Shown one piece after another: positions 7,604 through 14,515 of a stretch of 18,351 bases of DNA. The position numbers and the translations under genes were made by a program. The notes below the pieces were generated by a model. That model was not told where the DNA came from. It saw only the letters and a program-made list of their open reading frames with translations, and ran no database searches. The stretch is from JAQSWP01 sp040255215 (lineage in GTDB: Bacteria; Pseudomonadota; Alphaproteobacteria; Reyranellales; JAQSWP01). How positions within the stretch are numbered: position 1 is the first letter of the stretch; each line of letters begins with the position of its first letter. The stretch is from positions 1-18,351 of the forward strand of contig JBDZUM010000086.1 in NCBI GenBank assembly GCA_040255215.1. The letters are read 5' to 3'.

Positions 7604-8578
7604 CTACTTGCCGGTCAGCAACTTGCGAAGCTTCGGACCATGCTCGGGACTGGCCTTGATGATCGACTCCCAGGCAGCCTCGCGGCCGATTTCGATGTAT
7701 TTCTTCTCGTCTTCCGGGCTGAAGCGGATCGGCACCATCCCGGCCTCTTCCTGCTTCTTGCGTTCCCGCTCGTTGACGCCACGCTCCTTGACGTCTTCCT
7801 TCTCCAGCTCCGCCATCACGTCCTCGAGCAGTTTCTTCTGCTTGGCGTCCAGCTTCTTCCAGACGTCGAGATTGACGAGGTACTCCATCTCGGTGCGGTA
7901 GAATCCGGGATCGACCCGGTACTTCGTCACCTTCTGCCAGCTGAAGTCGAAAATGCCCTGCACCGGCCAGCCGAAGCCGTCGACCGTGCCGCGCTCCATC
8001 ATGGTGTAGATGTCGGCCGGCGCCGACGCCACCGCCGTACCGCCCATCTTCTCGACCATGGCGCGATAGAGCGGGCTGACGCGGATCTTCATGCCAGTAA
8101 GGTCGGGCTTGTCGATCTTCTTGTTCAGATAGAGATGGAACTCGCCATAGGCGTTCAGAAGCCCGAGATAGTGCGCGTTCATCTTCTCGTTGTGCAGCTT
8201 GTCGAGATAGGCGATGGCGCCGTTCTTGTGCAGTTCGGCCACCGGCAGCTCCACCATCTTCATGGCGTCGATCTCCGGCACCAGATTCTGATAGAAACCG
8301 GCGGTGCAACCGGTGATGTCGATCACGCCGTCCTTGAGATTCTTGCCCACGTCGAACGGCGGCATGACTTTCGGAGCGCCGCCGAGATAGCGGATCTGCA
8401 GTATGCCCTTGCCGCGTTCGTTGACGCGCTTGACGAGATCCTCGAAGCGCTCGGAGTAATAGGTCTTCTCGGGAAAGCAGCTCACGCCCTTCAGCGTCAT
8501 CTCCGACGCCTGCGCCGAGGCGCCGCCGATCAGCGCCGCAGCCATCGCCGTCAGCGCCAGAGTCCTGATTGCCGTCAT
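7604..8578 (-). CDS. dctP: TRAP transporter periplasmic solute-binding protein (DctP)
   Basis: This 324-residue protein begins with a signal peptide (1-24; basic MTAIR, hydrophobic core, cut expected after AQA). The mature part is a DctP-type binding protein: FEDLVKRVNERGKG, the MKIRV strand (163-167) with R166 at the place of the conserved arginine that pairs with the ligand carboxylate in most DctP proteins, and the VASAPADIYTMMERGTVDGF block (183-202). The substrate is therefore probably an organic acid, not further defined. The open frame reaches 8722, but that extension crosses the promoter/operator region and has no signal peptide. ATG 8578-8576 is chosen because AGGAG lies 7 bases before it and the signal peptide starts there. 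It is the first gene of dctPQM, under a separate promoter with tandem operator-like sites. Confidence 0.94.
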   Translation of the reverse strand: MTAIRTLALTAMAAALIGGASAQASEMTLKGVSCFPEKTYYSERFEDLVKRVNERGKGILQIRYLGGAPKVMPPFDVGKNLKDGVIDITGCTAGFYQNLVPEIDAMKMVELPVAELHKNGAIAYLDKLHNEKMNAHYLGLLNAYGEFHLYLNKKIDKPDLTGMKIRVSPLYRAMVEKMGGTAVASAPADIYTMMERGTVDGFGWPVQGIFDFSWQKVTKYRVDPGFYRTEMEYLVNLDVWKKLDAKQKKLLEDVMAELEKEDVKERGVNERERKKQEEAGMVPIRFSPEDEKKYIEIGREAAWESIIKASPEHGPKLRKLLTGK

Positions 8579-8626
8579 TTGCCTGCTCCTTTCCTGTTGG
8601 CCCCTCGCGCCCGTACACGCCCGGCA

Positions 8627-8668
8627 GCCGCATGCGGCCTTCATCCGGTCGGGGGTCGGGGGTCGGGG
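8627..8668. repeat. Leader palindrome and three tandem 7-mers upstream of dctP
   Basis: In the dctP leader, GCCGCATGCGGC (8627-8638) is a perfect 12-bp palindrome, and GTCGGGG is repeated three times head to tail at 8648-8668. On the plus strand the repeat gives closely spaced G runs; the transcribed RNA would be C-rich. Both lie between the presumed start point (about 8715) and the dctP ribosome site, inside a leader of about 137 bases. No function is claimed. Confidence 0.5.
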
Positions 8669-8686
8669 TCGCGATTCTGTTTGATT

Positions 8687-8701
8687 GTGCGATATACGCA
8701 C
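8687..8701. promoter_or_regulatory. Gene-proximal operator-like palindrome at dctP
   Basis: GTGCGATATACGCAC is a 15-bp inverted repeat with 5-bp arms (GTGCG/CGCAC) around ATATA. The matching site at the dehalogenase promoter is GTTCTTTATTAGAAC; both fit GTNCNWTATWNGNAC. It sits just downstream of the presumed transcription start and would block elongation or initiation if bound. An IclR-type regulator is encoded nearby and is the natural candidate ligand; this link is inference. Confidence 0.65.
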
Positions 8702-8705
8702 TTTT

Positions 8706-8720
8706 ATTCTAACAACGCAC
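8706..8720. promoter_or_regulatory. Promoter-proximal operator-like site at dctP
   Basis: ATTCTAACAACGCAC has the same outer arms (ATTCT and CGCAC) as the equivalent site at the dehalogenase promoter, with a different middle. It is 4 bases from the neighbouring palindrome, giving a 19-bp centre-to-centre spacing that is identical at both promoters. It overlaps the expected start point. Its complement includes TAGAAT, so part of the conservation could instead reflect a -10 box. Confidence 0.6.
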
Positions 8721-8721
8721 A

Positions 8722-8750
8722 ATGCTTGCGCGTCGATCGATGTTTGTCAA
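8722..8750 (-). promoter_or_regulatory. Putative sigma-70-like promoter of dctPQM
   Basis: On the minus strand, TTGACA (8750-8745) is a consensus -35 box. With a 17-base spacer the -10 would be AAGCAT (8727-8722), weak but keeping the key A2 and T6. The start would fall near 8715, inside the first operator-like site. The dehalogenase promoter has nearly the same geometry, which raises confidence. A TAGAAT at 8711-8706 is an alternative -10, but it has no good -35 at normal spacing. Confidence 0.5.
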
Positions 8751-8762
8751 GCGATCAACGGC

Positions 8763-9884
8763 TCAGAAGGCAGCCTCGAGCACCGCGCGATAATCCTGCG
8801 GCGTCATGGGCCGCGGATTGCTGGGATGCGAGGAATCTGCCATCGCCTCCTCGGCGATGTCGTCGAGGCGGTCGCGTGGCACCCCCATTTCCCCAAGGCT
8901 GGCCGGCATGCCGATGCGCAGATTGAGGGCCGCGAACCAGTCGGCGACGTCCGCCCGGGCCTTCAGTCTCAGGGTATCGCGCAAGGCCTTGAGCTTTTCC
9001 TGCAGATGGTCGGCGTTGTAGCGCAGCACGCTGGGGATCAGCACCGCATTGAGCGTCCCATGGTGCAGCTTCAGCGCGCCCAGCGGATGCGACAGGGCAT
9101 GCACAGCCCCCATGCCCTTCTGGAAGGCAAGCGCGCCCTCCATCGCCGCCATCATCATGTTCCACCGCGCCTCTCGATCCGAGCCGTCGGCAACGGCGCG
9201 TTCGAGATGTGTCGCAGCGCGACGCAGACCGTCGAGCGCGATGGCGTCGGCCGGCGGATTGACGCGCGGCGAACAGAACGTCTCCAGGCAATGCGCCATC
9301 GCATCCATCCCGGTTGCCGCCGTGATCGACGGCGGCAGGGTGAGCGTCAGCTCCGGATCGAGAATGGCGCAGCGCACGGTTCCGGGCGTTACGAACAGCA
9401 GCGACTTGCGGCCGCTGTCGAAGATCAGCACGGCCGAGCGCGCCACTTCGCTGCCCGTTCCGGCCGTGGTCGGCACCACGAAGGTCGGCACCGGCAGCTT
9501 CGGCGGGAAGTTCATGCCGACGTTGTAATAGGCATAGCGCTCCAGCGGTCCCTCGTTGCTGGCAAGAATCGCCGCCGCCTTCGCGCCATCCATCGCCGAT
9601 CCGCCGCCCAGGCCGATGACGCTGTCGCAGCCGGCTGCCACAAAGGCGGCATGGGCGGCGGTCGCCGCCGCCTCGGTCGGGTTGGCGGGCATGGCATCGA
9701 ACAAGGCCGGCGCGACATCAGCCGGCAGCGCCGCCAGCACCCGATCGAGCAGGCCCGCCGCGACGACCCCCACGTCGGTCACCACCAGGGGACGCCGCGC
9801 GCCGGCTGCCTCGAGTTCTCCGGCGAGAGTCGACAAGGCGCCGAAATCGAACTGCACCTTGGTGTTGTAGTTGATCAGCGCCAT
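8763..9884 (-). CDS. Iron-containing (group III) alcohol dehydrogenase
   Basis: This 373-residue protein is of normal family length. Seen: a Rossmann-like N-terminal domain with GGGSAMDGAKA (93-103), the nucleotide-binding signature; PTTAGTGSEV (138-147); and an all-helical metal domain with D194 and H198 (GMDAMAHCLE), H262, H266 (VHALSHPLG) and H275 (HHGTLNA), matching the Asp/His ligands of Fe-ADHs. Known: these enzymes interconvert alcohols and aldehydes with NAD(P). Maleylacetate reductases share the fold, but the metal ligands and the GTGSE motif favour a true Fe-ADH. ATG 9884 has AGGAG at 7 bases and lies 19 bases after the dehalogenase stop, so the two are one operon. A natural substrate would be the alcohol released by that dehalogenase (inference). 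Confidence 0.93.
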   Translation of the reverse strand: MALINYNTKVQFDFGALSTLAGELEAAGARRPLVVTDVGVVAAGLLDRVLAALPADVAPALFDAMPANPTEAAATAAHAAFVAAGCDSVIGLGGGSAMDGAKAAAILASNEGPLERYAYYNVGMNFPPKLPVPTFVVPTTAGTGSEVARSAVLIFDSGRKSLLFVTPGTVRCAILDPELTLTLPPSITAATGMDAMAHCLETFCSPRVNPPADAIALDGLRRAATHLERAVADGSDREARWNMMMAAMEGALAFQKGMGAVHALSHPLGALKLHHGTLNAVLIPSVLRYNADHLQEKLKALRDTLRLKARADVADWFAALNLRIGMPASLGEMGVPRDRLDDIAEEAMADSSHPSNPRPMTPQDYRAVLEAAF

Positions 9885-9903
9885 CGTTCCGCTCCTGCGG
9901 TTT

Positions 9904-10815
9904 TCATCGTTTGTGGTCGAGCCGGTCGAGAAACGCGTCGATCGCGGCAGCGATCTCGTGCGGCGAATCCTCGGCCATGAAATGCATGCCGCGCGCCGAA
10001 GATTCGGTCTGGTTGCGCCATGTCCGGCACTCTTCCAGAATCGCGCCTTTCACCATCGAACCCGGTTCCGCCACGATCAGATGCTTGGGCATGTCGCTGT
10101 CGCGCATGAAGCGCGCATTGGCGGCGATCAGCGATACCATCGCCTCCGGCTCGCCCTCGACCGGCAGCTCGCGCGGCCACACCAGCGTCGGGCGCCGCCT
10201 CGCCGGCGTGCGGAACGGATGGCGATAGACGTCGTGATCGGCCGGCGCCAATCCGCCGAGCACGCCCGACGGCAGGATGCCCTCGATGAAGAGATTGTCC
10301 TCGAGGATCAGCCTTTCGCCTTCAGGCGACCGCAGCGCAGAGAACCATTCGGCCGCCTGCGGACGCCAGTCGGCATAGCGGCGCTCGGCGATGATGGCTT
10401 CCATGTGGACGATGCCCGCGACCTTTCCGGGATTGCGCCGCGCGTAGTCCATGCCGAGCACGGATCCCCAGTCGTGCACCACCAGCACGACGGGCTCGTC
10501 GAAGCCCATGAGGTCGATCCAGGCGTCGAGATAGCGCCGGTGCGCCAGATAGGAGTAGTCGTCGTCGGGCATGGGCTCGGAGCGCCCCATGCCGGCGAGA
10601 TCCGGCGCCACGCACCGCGCGCGCAAGGCCACCGGCGGCATGACGTTGCGCCACAGGTATGAACTCGTCGGATTACCGTGCAGGAACAGCACCGGCCGCC
10701 CCTTGCCCAGCTCCCACCAGGCCAGCCTTGTATCGAGCACTGGCGCCAGGGCCATGCGGCGCGGATCGCCATGGACGGCTGGCGCCGCGGTGACGTTGGC
10801 CAGGCGCATGTTCAT
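9904..10815 (-). CDS. dhaA: Haloalkane dehalogenase (HLD-II type alpha/beta hydrolase)
   Basis: This 303-residue protein is a hydrolytic haloalkane dehalogenase, which converts a haloalkane and water to an alcohol and halide. All five active residues of the HLD-II subfamily are visible: N48 in HGNPTSSYLWRN and W116 in HDWGS (halide-stabilising pair), D115 (nucleophile), E139 in HMEAI (catalytic acid, 24 residues after the nucleophile as in LinB) and H278 in GMHFMAEDSP (base). The cap domain with RPTLVWPRELPVEGEP and the stretch CRTWRNQTE also look like LinB/DhaA. The frame extends to 10863, but ATG 10815 is chosen for its AGGAG at 6 bases; ATG 10809 is also possible. No signal peptide, so cytoplasmic. 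Co-transcribed with the Fe-alcohol dehydrogenase. Which halogenated substrate it prefers is unknown. Confidence 0.9.
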   Translation of the reverse strand: MNMRLANVTAAPAVHGDPRRMALAPVLDTRLAWWELGKGRPVLFLHGNPTSSYLWRNVMPPVALRARCVAPDLAGMGRSEPMPDDDYSYLAHRRYLDAWIDLMGFDEPVVLVVHDWGSVLGMDYARRNPGKVAGIVHMEAIIAERRYADWRPQAAEWFSALRSPEGERLILEDNLFIEGILPSGVLGGLAPADHDVYRHPFRTPARRRPTLVWPRELPVEGEPEAMVSLIAANARFMRDSDMPKHLIVAEPGSMVKGAILEECRTWRNQTESSARGMHFMAEDSPHEIAAAIDAFLDRLDHKR

Positions 10816-10852
10816 CTCGGTCTCCTCGTCCTGCCTCTCTCCCGCGGAAAAG

Positions 10853-10881
10853 GCCCGCGCCACCGCGAAGGCGGCGCGGGC
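10853..10881 (-). promoter_or_regulatory. GC-rich hairpin in the dehalogenase leader, possible attenuator
   Basis: GCCCGCGCC (10853-10861) pairs with GGCGCGGGC (10873-10881) around an 11-base loop, in the roughly 190-base leader between the presumed start and the dehalogenase ATG. On the coding strand the stem is followed by CTTTTCC, a short U-rich stretch. It may be a weak terminator or attenuator, or only a GC-rich structure. Confidence 0.35.
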
Positions 10882-10976
10882 AAGTCAACGCGGGAGGAAC
10901 GCCCCGTATGGTCGAAACAGTCACTCCGGCCGGGGCAACCGGAATTCCACGGTTGCAGTGTCGTTGGCTTCATGAT

Positions 10977-10991
10977 GTTCTTTATTAGAAC
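10977..10991. promoter_or_regulatory. Gene-proximal operator-like palindrome at the dehalogenase promoter
   Basis: GTTCTTTATTAGAAC is a perfect inverted repeat with 5-bp arms around TTATT. Including one flanking base pair on each side and the next, the symmetry extends to 19 bp (10975-10993, ATGTTCT and AGAACAT arms). It fits the same GTNCNWTATWNGNAC pattern as the palindrome before dctP and has the same position relative to its partner site. Confidence 0.68.
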
Positions 10992-10995
10992 ATTA

Positions 10996-11010
10996 ATTCT
11001 ATATACGCAC
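10996..11010. promoter_or_regulatory. Promoter-proximal operator-like site at the dehalogenase promoter
   Basis: ATTCTATATACGCAC matches the shared 15-bp pattern at all defined positions except the first (A for G). It shares 12 of 15 bases with the corresponding dctP site, and it lies 4 bases from the neighbouring palindrome (centres 19 bp apart). It covers the expected transcription start. Confidence 0.63.
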
Positions 11011-11039
11011 ACTATCGGCGGTCGGACCGTCGAGGTCAA
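11011..11039 (-). promoter_or_regulatory. Putative promoter of the dehalogenase / Fe-ADH operon
   Basis: On the minus strand, TTGACC (11039-11034) and GATAGT (11016-11011) are separated by 17 bases, a plausible sigma-70-like pair (5 of 6 and 4 of 6 consensus positions). The predicted start near 11004 lies inside the upstream operator-like site. The -35 box begins two bases from the end of the iclR terminator T-run, so the operon is insulated from iclR. Confidence 0.55.
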
Positions 11040-11067
11040 TAAAAAAGGCCGGGAAAAATCCCGGCCT
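11037..11067 (-). terminator. Rho-independent terminator of iclR
   Basis: The stem AGGCCGGG / CCCGGCCT (11046-11053 and 11060-11067) with a 6-base loop is followed on the minus strand by TTTTTTATTG. It begins 24 bases after the iclR stop codon. This is a textbook intrinsic terminator in the direction of iclR and ends the long right-hand transcription unit. Confidence 0.92.
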
Positions 11068-11091
11068 CCGCATTTCGTGAAACTTTCGAGG

Positions 11092-11934
11092 TCAGGCCGG
11101 CAGACGCTGCTCGCGCATCACCATCGACCGGCTCATCTGATCGGCGGCAAGCCGCAAAGTCGGCAGAAACTTCTTCACGACGGCATCGCGCGATATGCGC
11201 GGACGATTGAAGGAGATGTTGAGCGCGGCGATGATCTTGCGTTCGGCGTCGAACACCGGCACCGACAGGCCGCAAATGTGCTCCTCAAGTTCGCCGTCGA
11301 CCCAGGAATAGCCCCGCTCGATGTCCTGGGCGATGACCTTCTTGAGTTTCGCCGCGTCGGTGATGGTGCTGTGCGTGTACGGCACCATTTCGACCTTCGA
11401 CAGCAGCGACGCCGCCTCATGCGGCGCCAGGCCGCCAAGCAGGATGCGCCCCATCGACGTGGCGTAGGCCGGCAGCCGCGAACCGACATTGCCGCCGACG
11501 CTCAGAATGCGCCGCACGGGAATGCGCAGTATGTAGACGACGTCGGTATCGTCGAGGACCGACAGCGAACATGTCTCGTTCGTCTCCTGCACCAGCCGGC
11601 CCAGAATCGGCTGGGCGATGTTCCACAGCGGCATCGAGGAGATGTACGCATAGCCCAGCGACAGCACCTTGGGCGTAAGGAAATACTGCCGGCCGATATG
11701 GCTGGCATAGCCCAGTTCCTCCAGCGTCAGCAGCAGGCGCCGCGCCCCGGCGCGGGTCAGTCCCGCCCGGCCCGCAACCTGAGTAAGAGTGAGCCGTTCC
11801 GCGCCCTCCCCGAAAGCCCGTATCACCTTGAGGCCGCGCGCGAATCCGTTGACGAACTGCCGCGGCGAGCTCGATGCGGTTTCGGCCTCTTCGTCGCCGG
11901 TATCGACCGGCGGCGTCTTCGCCGTTCTTGCCAT
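11092..11934 (-). CDS. IclR-family transcriptional regulator (PcaR/PcaU/PobR-like)
   Basis: This 280-residue protein has an N-terminal winged helix-turn-helix (about 27-85: FVNGFARGLKVIRAFGEG, then LTLTQVAGRAGLTRAGARRLLLTL) and an IclR effector-binding domain (about 100-275). The FVNGxxRGLxVI opening is typical of the PcaR/PobR group, which often controls catabolism of aromatic and other organic acids. The start ATG 11934 is the codon just before the usual short N-terminal tail; an open frame to a TTG at 12003 would include a strong hairpin and has no ribosome site, so I reject it. The gene lies between the TTT transporter operon and the dehalogenase operon and ends in a strong terminator. 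It is the best candidate for binding the tandem 15-bp sites before the dehalogenase gene and dctP. Its ligand is unknown. Confidence 0.92.
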   Translation of the reverse strand: MARTAKTPPVDTGDEEAETASSSPRQFVNGFARGLKVIRAFGEGAERLTLTQVAGRAGLTRAGARRLLLTLEELGYASHIGRQYFLTPKVLSLGYAYISSMPLWNIAQPILGRLVQETNETCSLSVLDDTDVVYILRIPVRRILSVGGNVGSRLPAYATSMGRILLGGLAPHEAASLLSKVEMVPYTHSTITDAAKLKKVIAQDIERGYSWVDGELEEHICGLSVPVFDAERKIIAALNISFNRPRISRDAVVKKFLPTLRLAADQMSRSMVMREQRLPA

Positions 11935-11956
11935 GTCTGTAAGCCTTGCCAGTTTG

Positions 11957-11989
11957 GGGCCTGCGGGCACAAGTTTATGCCGCAGGCCC
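11957..11989. other. Strong hairpin between tctC and iclR
   Basis: GGGCCTGCGG (11957-11966) and CCGCAGGCCC (11980-11989) form a perfect 10-bp stem with a 13-base loop; allowing a bulged G extends it to 12 pairs. There is no T-run on either side, so it is not a standard intrinsic terminator. It may be an RNA-stability or processing element that lowers iclR expression relative to the transporter genes, or a partial terminator. Confidence 0.55.
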
Positions 11990-12013
11990 GTTCCGATGGT
12001 CAACGCGGGAAAG

Positions 12014-12985
12014 CTACTGCTCGATCTTGACGTTGGCCTTCTCGACCACGCCTCCCCACTTCTTCTTCTCCGCCCGGATGAAAGCGGCGAATTCCTCTGG
12101 CTTGTTGGCCACGATCTTCAGGCCGCTCTTCTCGAGCCGCTCGCGCACGTCCGGCTCGTTGAGCGCCTTCACGATGGCGCCCGACAGCTTGTCCACGATC
12201 GGTCGCGGCGTGCCTTTGGGCGCCAGGAAGCCGAACCACGAAGTGGCGTCGAAGCCCTTGACGGTTTCGGCGATGGTCGGGATTTCCGGCGCCAGCGGGC
12301 TGCGCTGCAGGCTGGTGACGCCGAGGCCCTTGAGTTTGCCCGCCTTCACGTGCGTCAGCGCCGTCGACAAATTGTCGAACATCGCCTGCACCTGGCCGGC
12401 CAGCAGATCGTTCAGCGCCGGTCCGCTGCCCTTGTAGGGAATGTGCTTGATGTCGGTGCCGGTCAGCGTCTTGAACAACTCGCCATTGAGGTGGCCGGTG
12501 GAACCCGCGCCCATCGAGGCATAGGCGAGTCCGCCGGGCTTGGACTTGGCCAGGGCGATGAACTCGGCGATCGACGAGGCGGGCACCGAGGGATGGACGA
12601 TCAGGATGTTGGGCGTGGTGCCTGCCAGCGACAGCGGCTGGAAGTCCTTCTCGACGTTGTATGGCAGATCCTTGTAGAGCCACTCGTTGATCGCCAGCAC
12701 GCTCGACGGCGCGATTCCGATGGTGTAGCCGTCGGCCTTGGCGCGAGCGACGAAGCCGGTGCCGATGGCGCCGTTGGCGCCGGGCTTGTTTTCGACCACG
12801 ACCGGCTGGCCGAGATAGGTCTGCATCTTCTGCGCCACTTCGCGGGCGACGATGTCGTTGGTGCCGCCGGCGCCGTAAGGCACGACGATCGTTATTGCCC
12901 GGTCGGGAAACTTGCCTTCTGCGCCCGCGGCCGATGCCCACAGGGCGACAGCGGCGCCGGCCGTCAGGAAAATTCTGCGCAACAT
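12014..12985 (-). CDS. tctC: Tripartite tricarboxylate transporter substrate-binding protein (TctC / Bug family)
   Basis: This 323-residue protein has a signal peptide (1-22, cut expected after AGA) and the typical Bug opening FPDRAITIVVPYGAGGTNDIVAR. ENKPGANGAIGTGFVARAKADGYT follows (about 65-88), then the two-domain binding-protein fold with SMGAGSTGHLNGELF and HIPYKGSGPALNDLLAGQVQAMFDN. Known: Bug proteins bind organic acids such as citrate, aromatic acids, nicotinate or amino acids in the periplasm and deliver them to TctAB. ATG 12985 has AAGGAGG at 5 bases and lies 30 bases after the tctA stop. The substrate cannot be told; the neighbouring decarboxylase and aldehyde dehydrogenase point to a 2-oxoacid or its precursor (inference). 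Confidence 0.95.
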   Translation of the reverse strand: MLRRIFLTAGAAVALWASAAGAEGKFPDRAITIVVPYGAGGTNDIVAREVAQKMQTYLGQPVVVENKPGANGAIGTGFVARAKADGYTIGIAPSSVLAINEWLYKDLPYNVEKDFQPLSLAGTTPNILIVHPSVPASSIAEFIALAKSKPGGLAYASMGAGSTGHLNGELFKTLTGTDIKHIPYKGSGPALNDLLAGQVQAMFDNLSTALTHVKAGKLKGLGVTSLQRSPLAPEIPTIAETVKGFDATSWFGFLAPKGTPRPIVDKLSGAIVKALNEPDVRERLEKSGLKIVANKPEEFAAFIRAEKKKWGGVVEKANVKIEQ

Positions 12986-13015
12986 GAATGCCTCCTTGTT
13001 CAGACTCGTTGATAG

Positions 13016-14515
13016 TTACTCCTTGAACGCCAGCTCGCGCTGCCGGCGCACCGCCGGCATCAAGGTGAACGCGAGCAGGACCACGGCGATCGCCAGCACG
13101 ACAGCGCTGATCGGCCGAGTGACGAAGACGCTGCCGTCGCCGTCGCTGAGTGCCATGGCGCGACGGAAGTTCTCCTCGAGCAGCGGCCCCAGAACGAAGC
13201 CCAGCACCAAGGGACCGGGCTCGAAATCCAGCGCCGCCAGCACGAAGCCCAGCACGCCGAACACGGCGAGCAGATAGAGGTCAAAGACGTTGTTGTTGAC
13301 GCTGTAGACCCCGATGCAGCAAAGCAGGAGGATGCCGGGAAACAGCACGCGGTAGGGCACCAGCAGCAGACGCGCCCACAGTCCGACCAGCGGCAGATTG
13401 ATCACCAGCAGCATGAGGTTTCCGAGCCACATGCTGGCGATGACGCCCCAGAACAGCTCCGGCTTCTCGTCGATCAGCGTCGGTCCGGGCGTAACGCCAT
13501 GCAGCATCAGCGCGCCGACCATCAGCGCCATGACGGCGTTGGCCGGTATGCCGAGCGTCAGCATGGGAATGAAGGAGGTCTGCGCGCCGGCGTTGTTCGC
13601 GGCTTCCGGCGCCGCCACGCCCTCGATGACGCCGGTGCCGAAACGCTCGGGATGGCGCGCGATCCGCTTTTCGATCGCGTAAGCGGCGAAGGAACTCAGG
13701 ATGGCGCCGCCTCCCGGCAACACCCCGAGCAGCGAGCCGACCGCCGTGCCGCGCCCGATGGCCGGGGCGGCATCCCGCAGATCGCGCCGGGTCGGCCATG
13801 GCCGGTCGAGCTTGGCCGACACCAATGCGCGGGTGTCGCCGCTGTCGACGTTGCGCAGAATCTCTGCGATGCCGAACAGGCCCATGGCGACGACCACGAA
13901 TCCCATGCCGTCATAGAGATCGGGCAGCCCCAGCGTCATGCGTCGCGTGCCGACCTCCGGATCGGTGCCGACGAGGCTCAGCAGCAGGCCAAGGACGGTC
14001 ATGGCGAAGGCCTTCAGCAGCGAGCCTCGCGCCAGAACCATGGCCCCGACCAGGCCGAGTGACATCAGGGAGGTGTACTCCACGGCGCTGAAGCTCTGCG
14101 CCACGGCGATCAGCGGCGGGCTGAAGATGGCGATCAGGATCGTCGCGACGCAGCCGGCGAAGAACGACCCGATGGCCGAGATCGCCAATGCCTTGCCAGC
14201 CCGGCCCTGACGCGCCATCTGGTAACCGTCGAGGCAGGTGACGACCGACGATGCCTCTCCCGGCAGATTGACCAGGATCGCCGCCGTCGATCCGCCGTAC
14301 TGAGCGCCGTAATAGATGCCGGCCAGCATGATCAGGGCCGCCGTCGGGTCGAGATAATAGGTGACCGGCAGCAGGATGGAGATCGTCGCGACCGGCCCGA
14401 GCCCGGGCAGCACGCCGATCAGCGTGCCGACCAGCGCCCCGCCGAAGCAGGCCAGCAGATTGATCGGCGCGAATGCCGTCGCCAGCCCGTCGAGCAAACT
14501 GCCCAGCCCGCTCAT
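13016..14515 (-). CDS. tctA: Tripartite tricarboxylate transporter large permease (TctA)
   Basis: This 499-residue protein has about 11-12 hydrophobic segments. Seen: the family signature GTLIGVLPGLGPVATISILLP (about 29-49), LAGIYYGAQYGGSTAAILVNLPGE (about 61-84), and the second repeat with SLLGVLPGGGAILSSFAAY and PEAANNAGAQTSFIPMLTLGIPANAVMAL. These repeated glycine-rich blocks form the transport core. The frame is open upstream to 14914, but that part is the shifted tctB region. ATG 14515 overlaps the tctB stop (ATGA), which fixes the start and implies translational coupling. The order tctB-tctA-tctC is a permuted version of the classic tctCBA. Confidence 0.95.
   Translation of the reverse strand: MSGLGSLLDGLATAFAPINLLACFGGALVGTLIGVLPGLGPVATISILLPVTYYLDPTAALIMLAGIYYGAQYGGSTAAILVNLPGEASSVVTCLDGYQMARQGRAGKALAISAIGSFFAGCVATILIAIFSPPLIAVAQSFSAVEYTSLMSLGLVGAMVLARGSLLKAFAMTVLGLLLSLVGTDPEVGTRRMTLGLPDLYDGMGFVVVAMGLFGIAEILRNVDSGDTRALVSAKLDRPWPTRRDLRDAAPAIGRGTAVGSLLGVLPGGGAILSSFAAYAIEKRIARHPERFGTGVIEGVAAPEAANNAGAQTSFIPMLTLGIPANAVMALMVGALMLHGVTPGPTLIDEKPELFWGVIASMWLGNLMLLVINLPLVGLWARLLLVPYRVLFPGILLLCCIGVYSVNNNVFDLYLLAVFGVLGFVLAALDFEPGPLVLGFVLGPLLEENFRRAMALSDGDGSVFVTRPISAVVLAIAVVLLAFTLMPAVRRQRELAFKE

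Noticed and set aside
8579..8722. Upstream extension of dctP
   Set aside because: The extra 48 residues would run through the operator-like sites and would bury the signal peptide; the ATG at 8578 has a good ribosome site.
7460..8926. A 488-codon open plus-strand frame
   Set aside because: It is antisense to dctQ, dctP and the dctP promoter region, and has no recognisable domain.
9904..10815. Epoxide hydrolase or other alpha/beta hydrolase for the dehalogenase gene
   Set aside because: The Asn in HGNP plus Trp directly after the nucleophile Asp, the acidic residue 24 positions on, and the C-terminal GMHF block are the haloalkane dehalogenase combination; the Tyr pair of epoxide hydrolases is not evident.
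11935..12003. Upstream TTG start for iclR
   Set aside because: No ribosome site precedes it and the extension contains the 10-bp hairpin; IclR proteins normally begin close to the ATG chosen.
10678..12030. A 450-codon open plus-strand frame
   Set aside because: It crosses the dehalogenase start, the tandem operators, the iclR terminator and iclR itself on the opposite strand; composition is that of a shadow frame.
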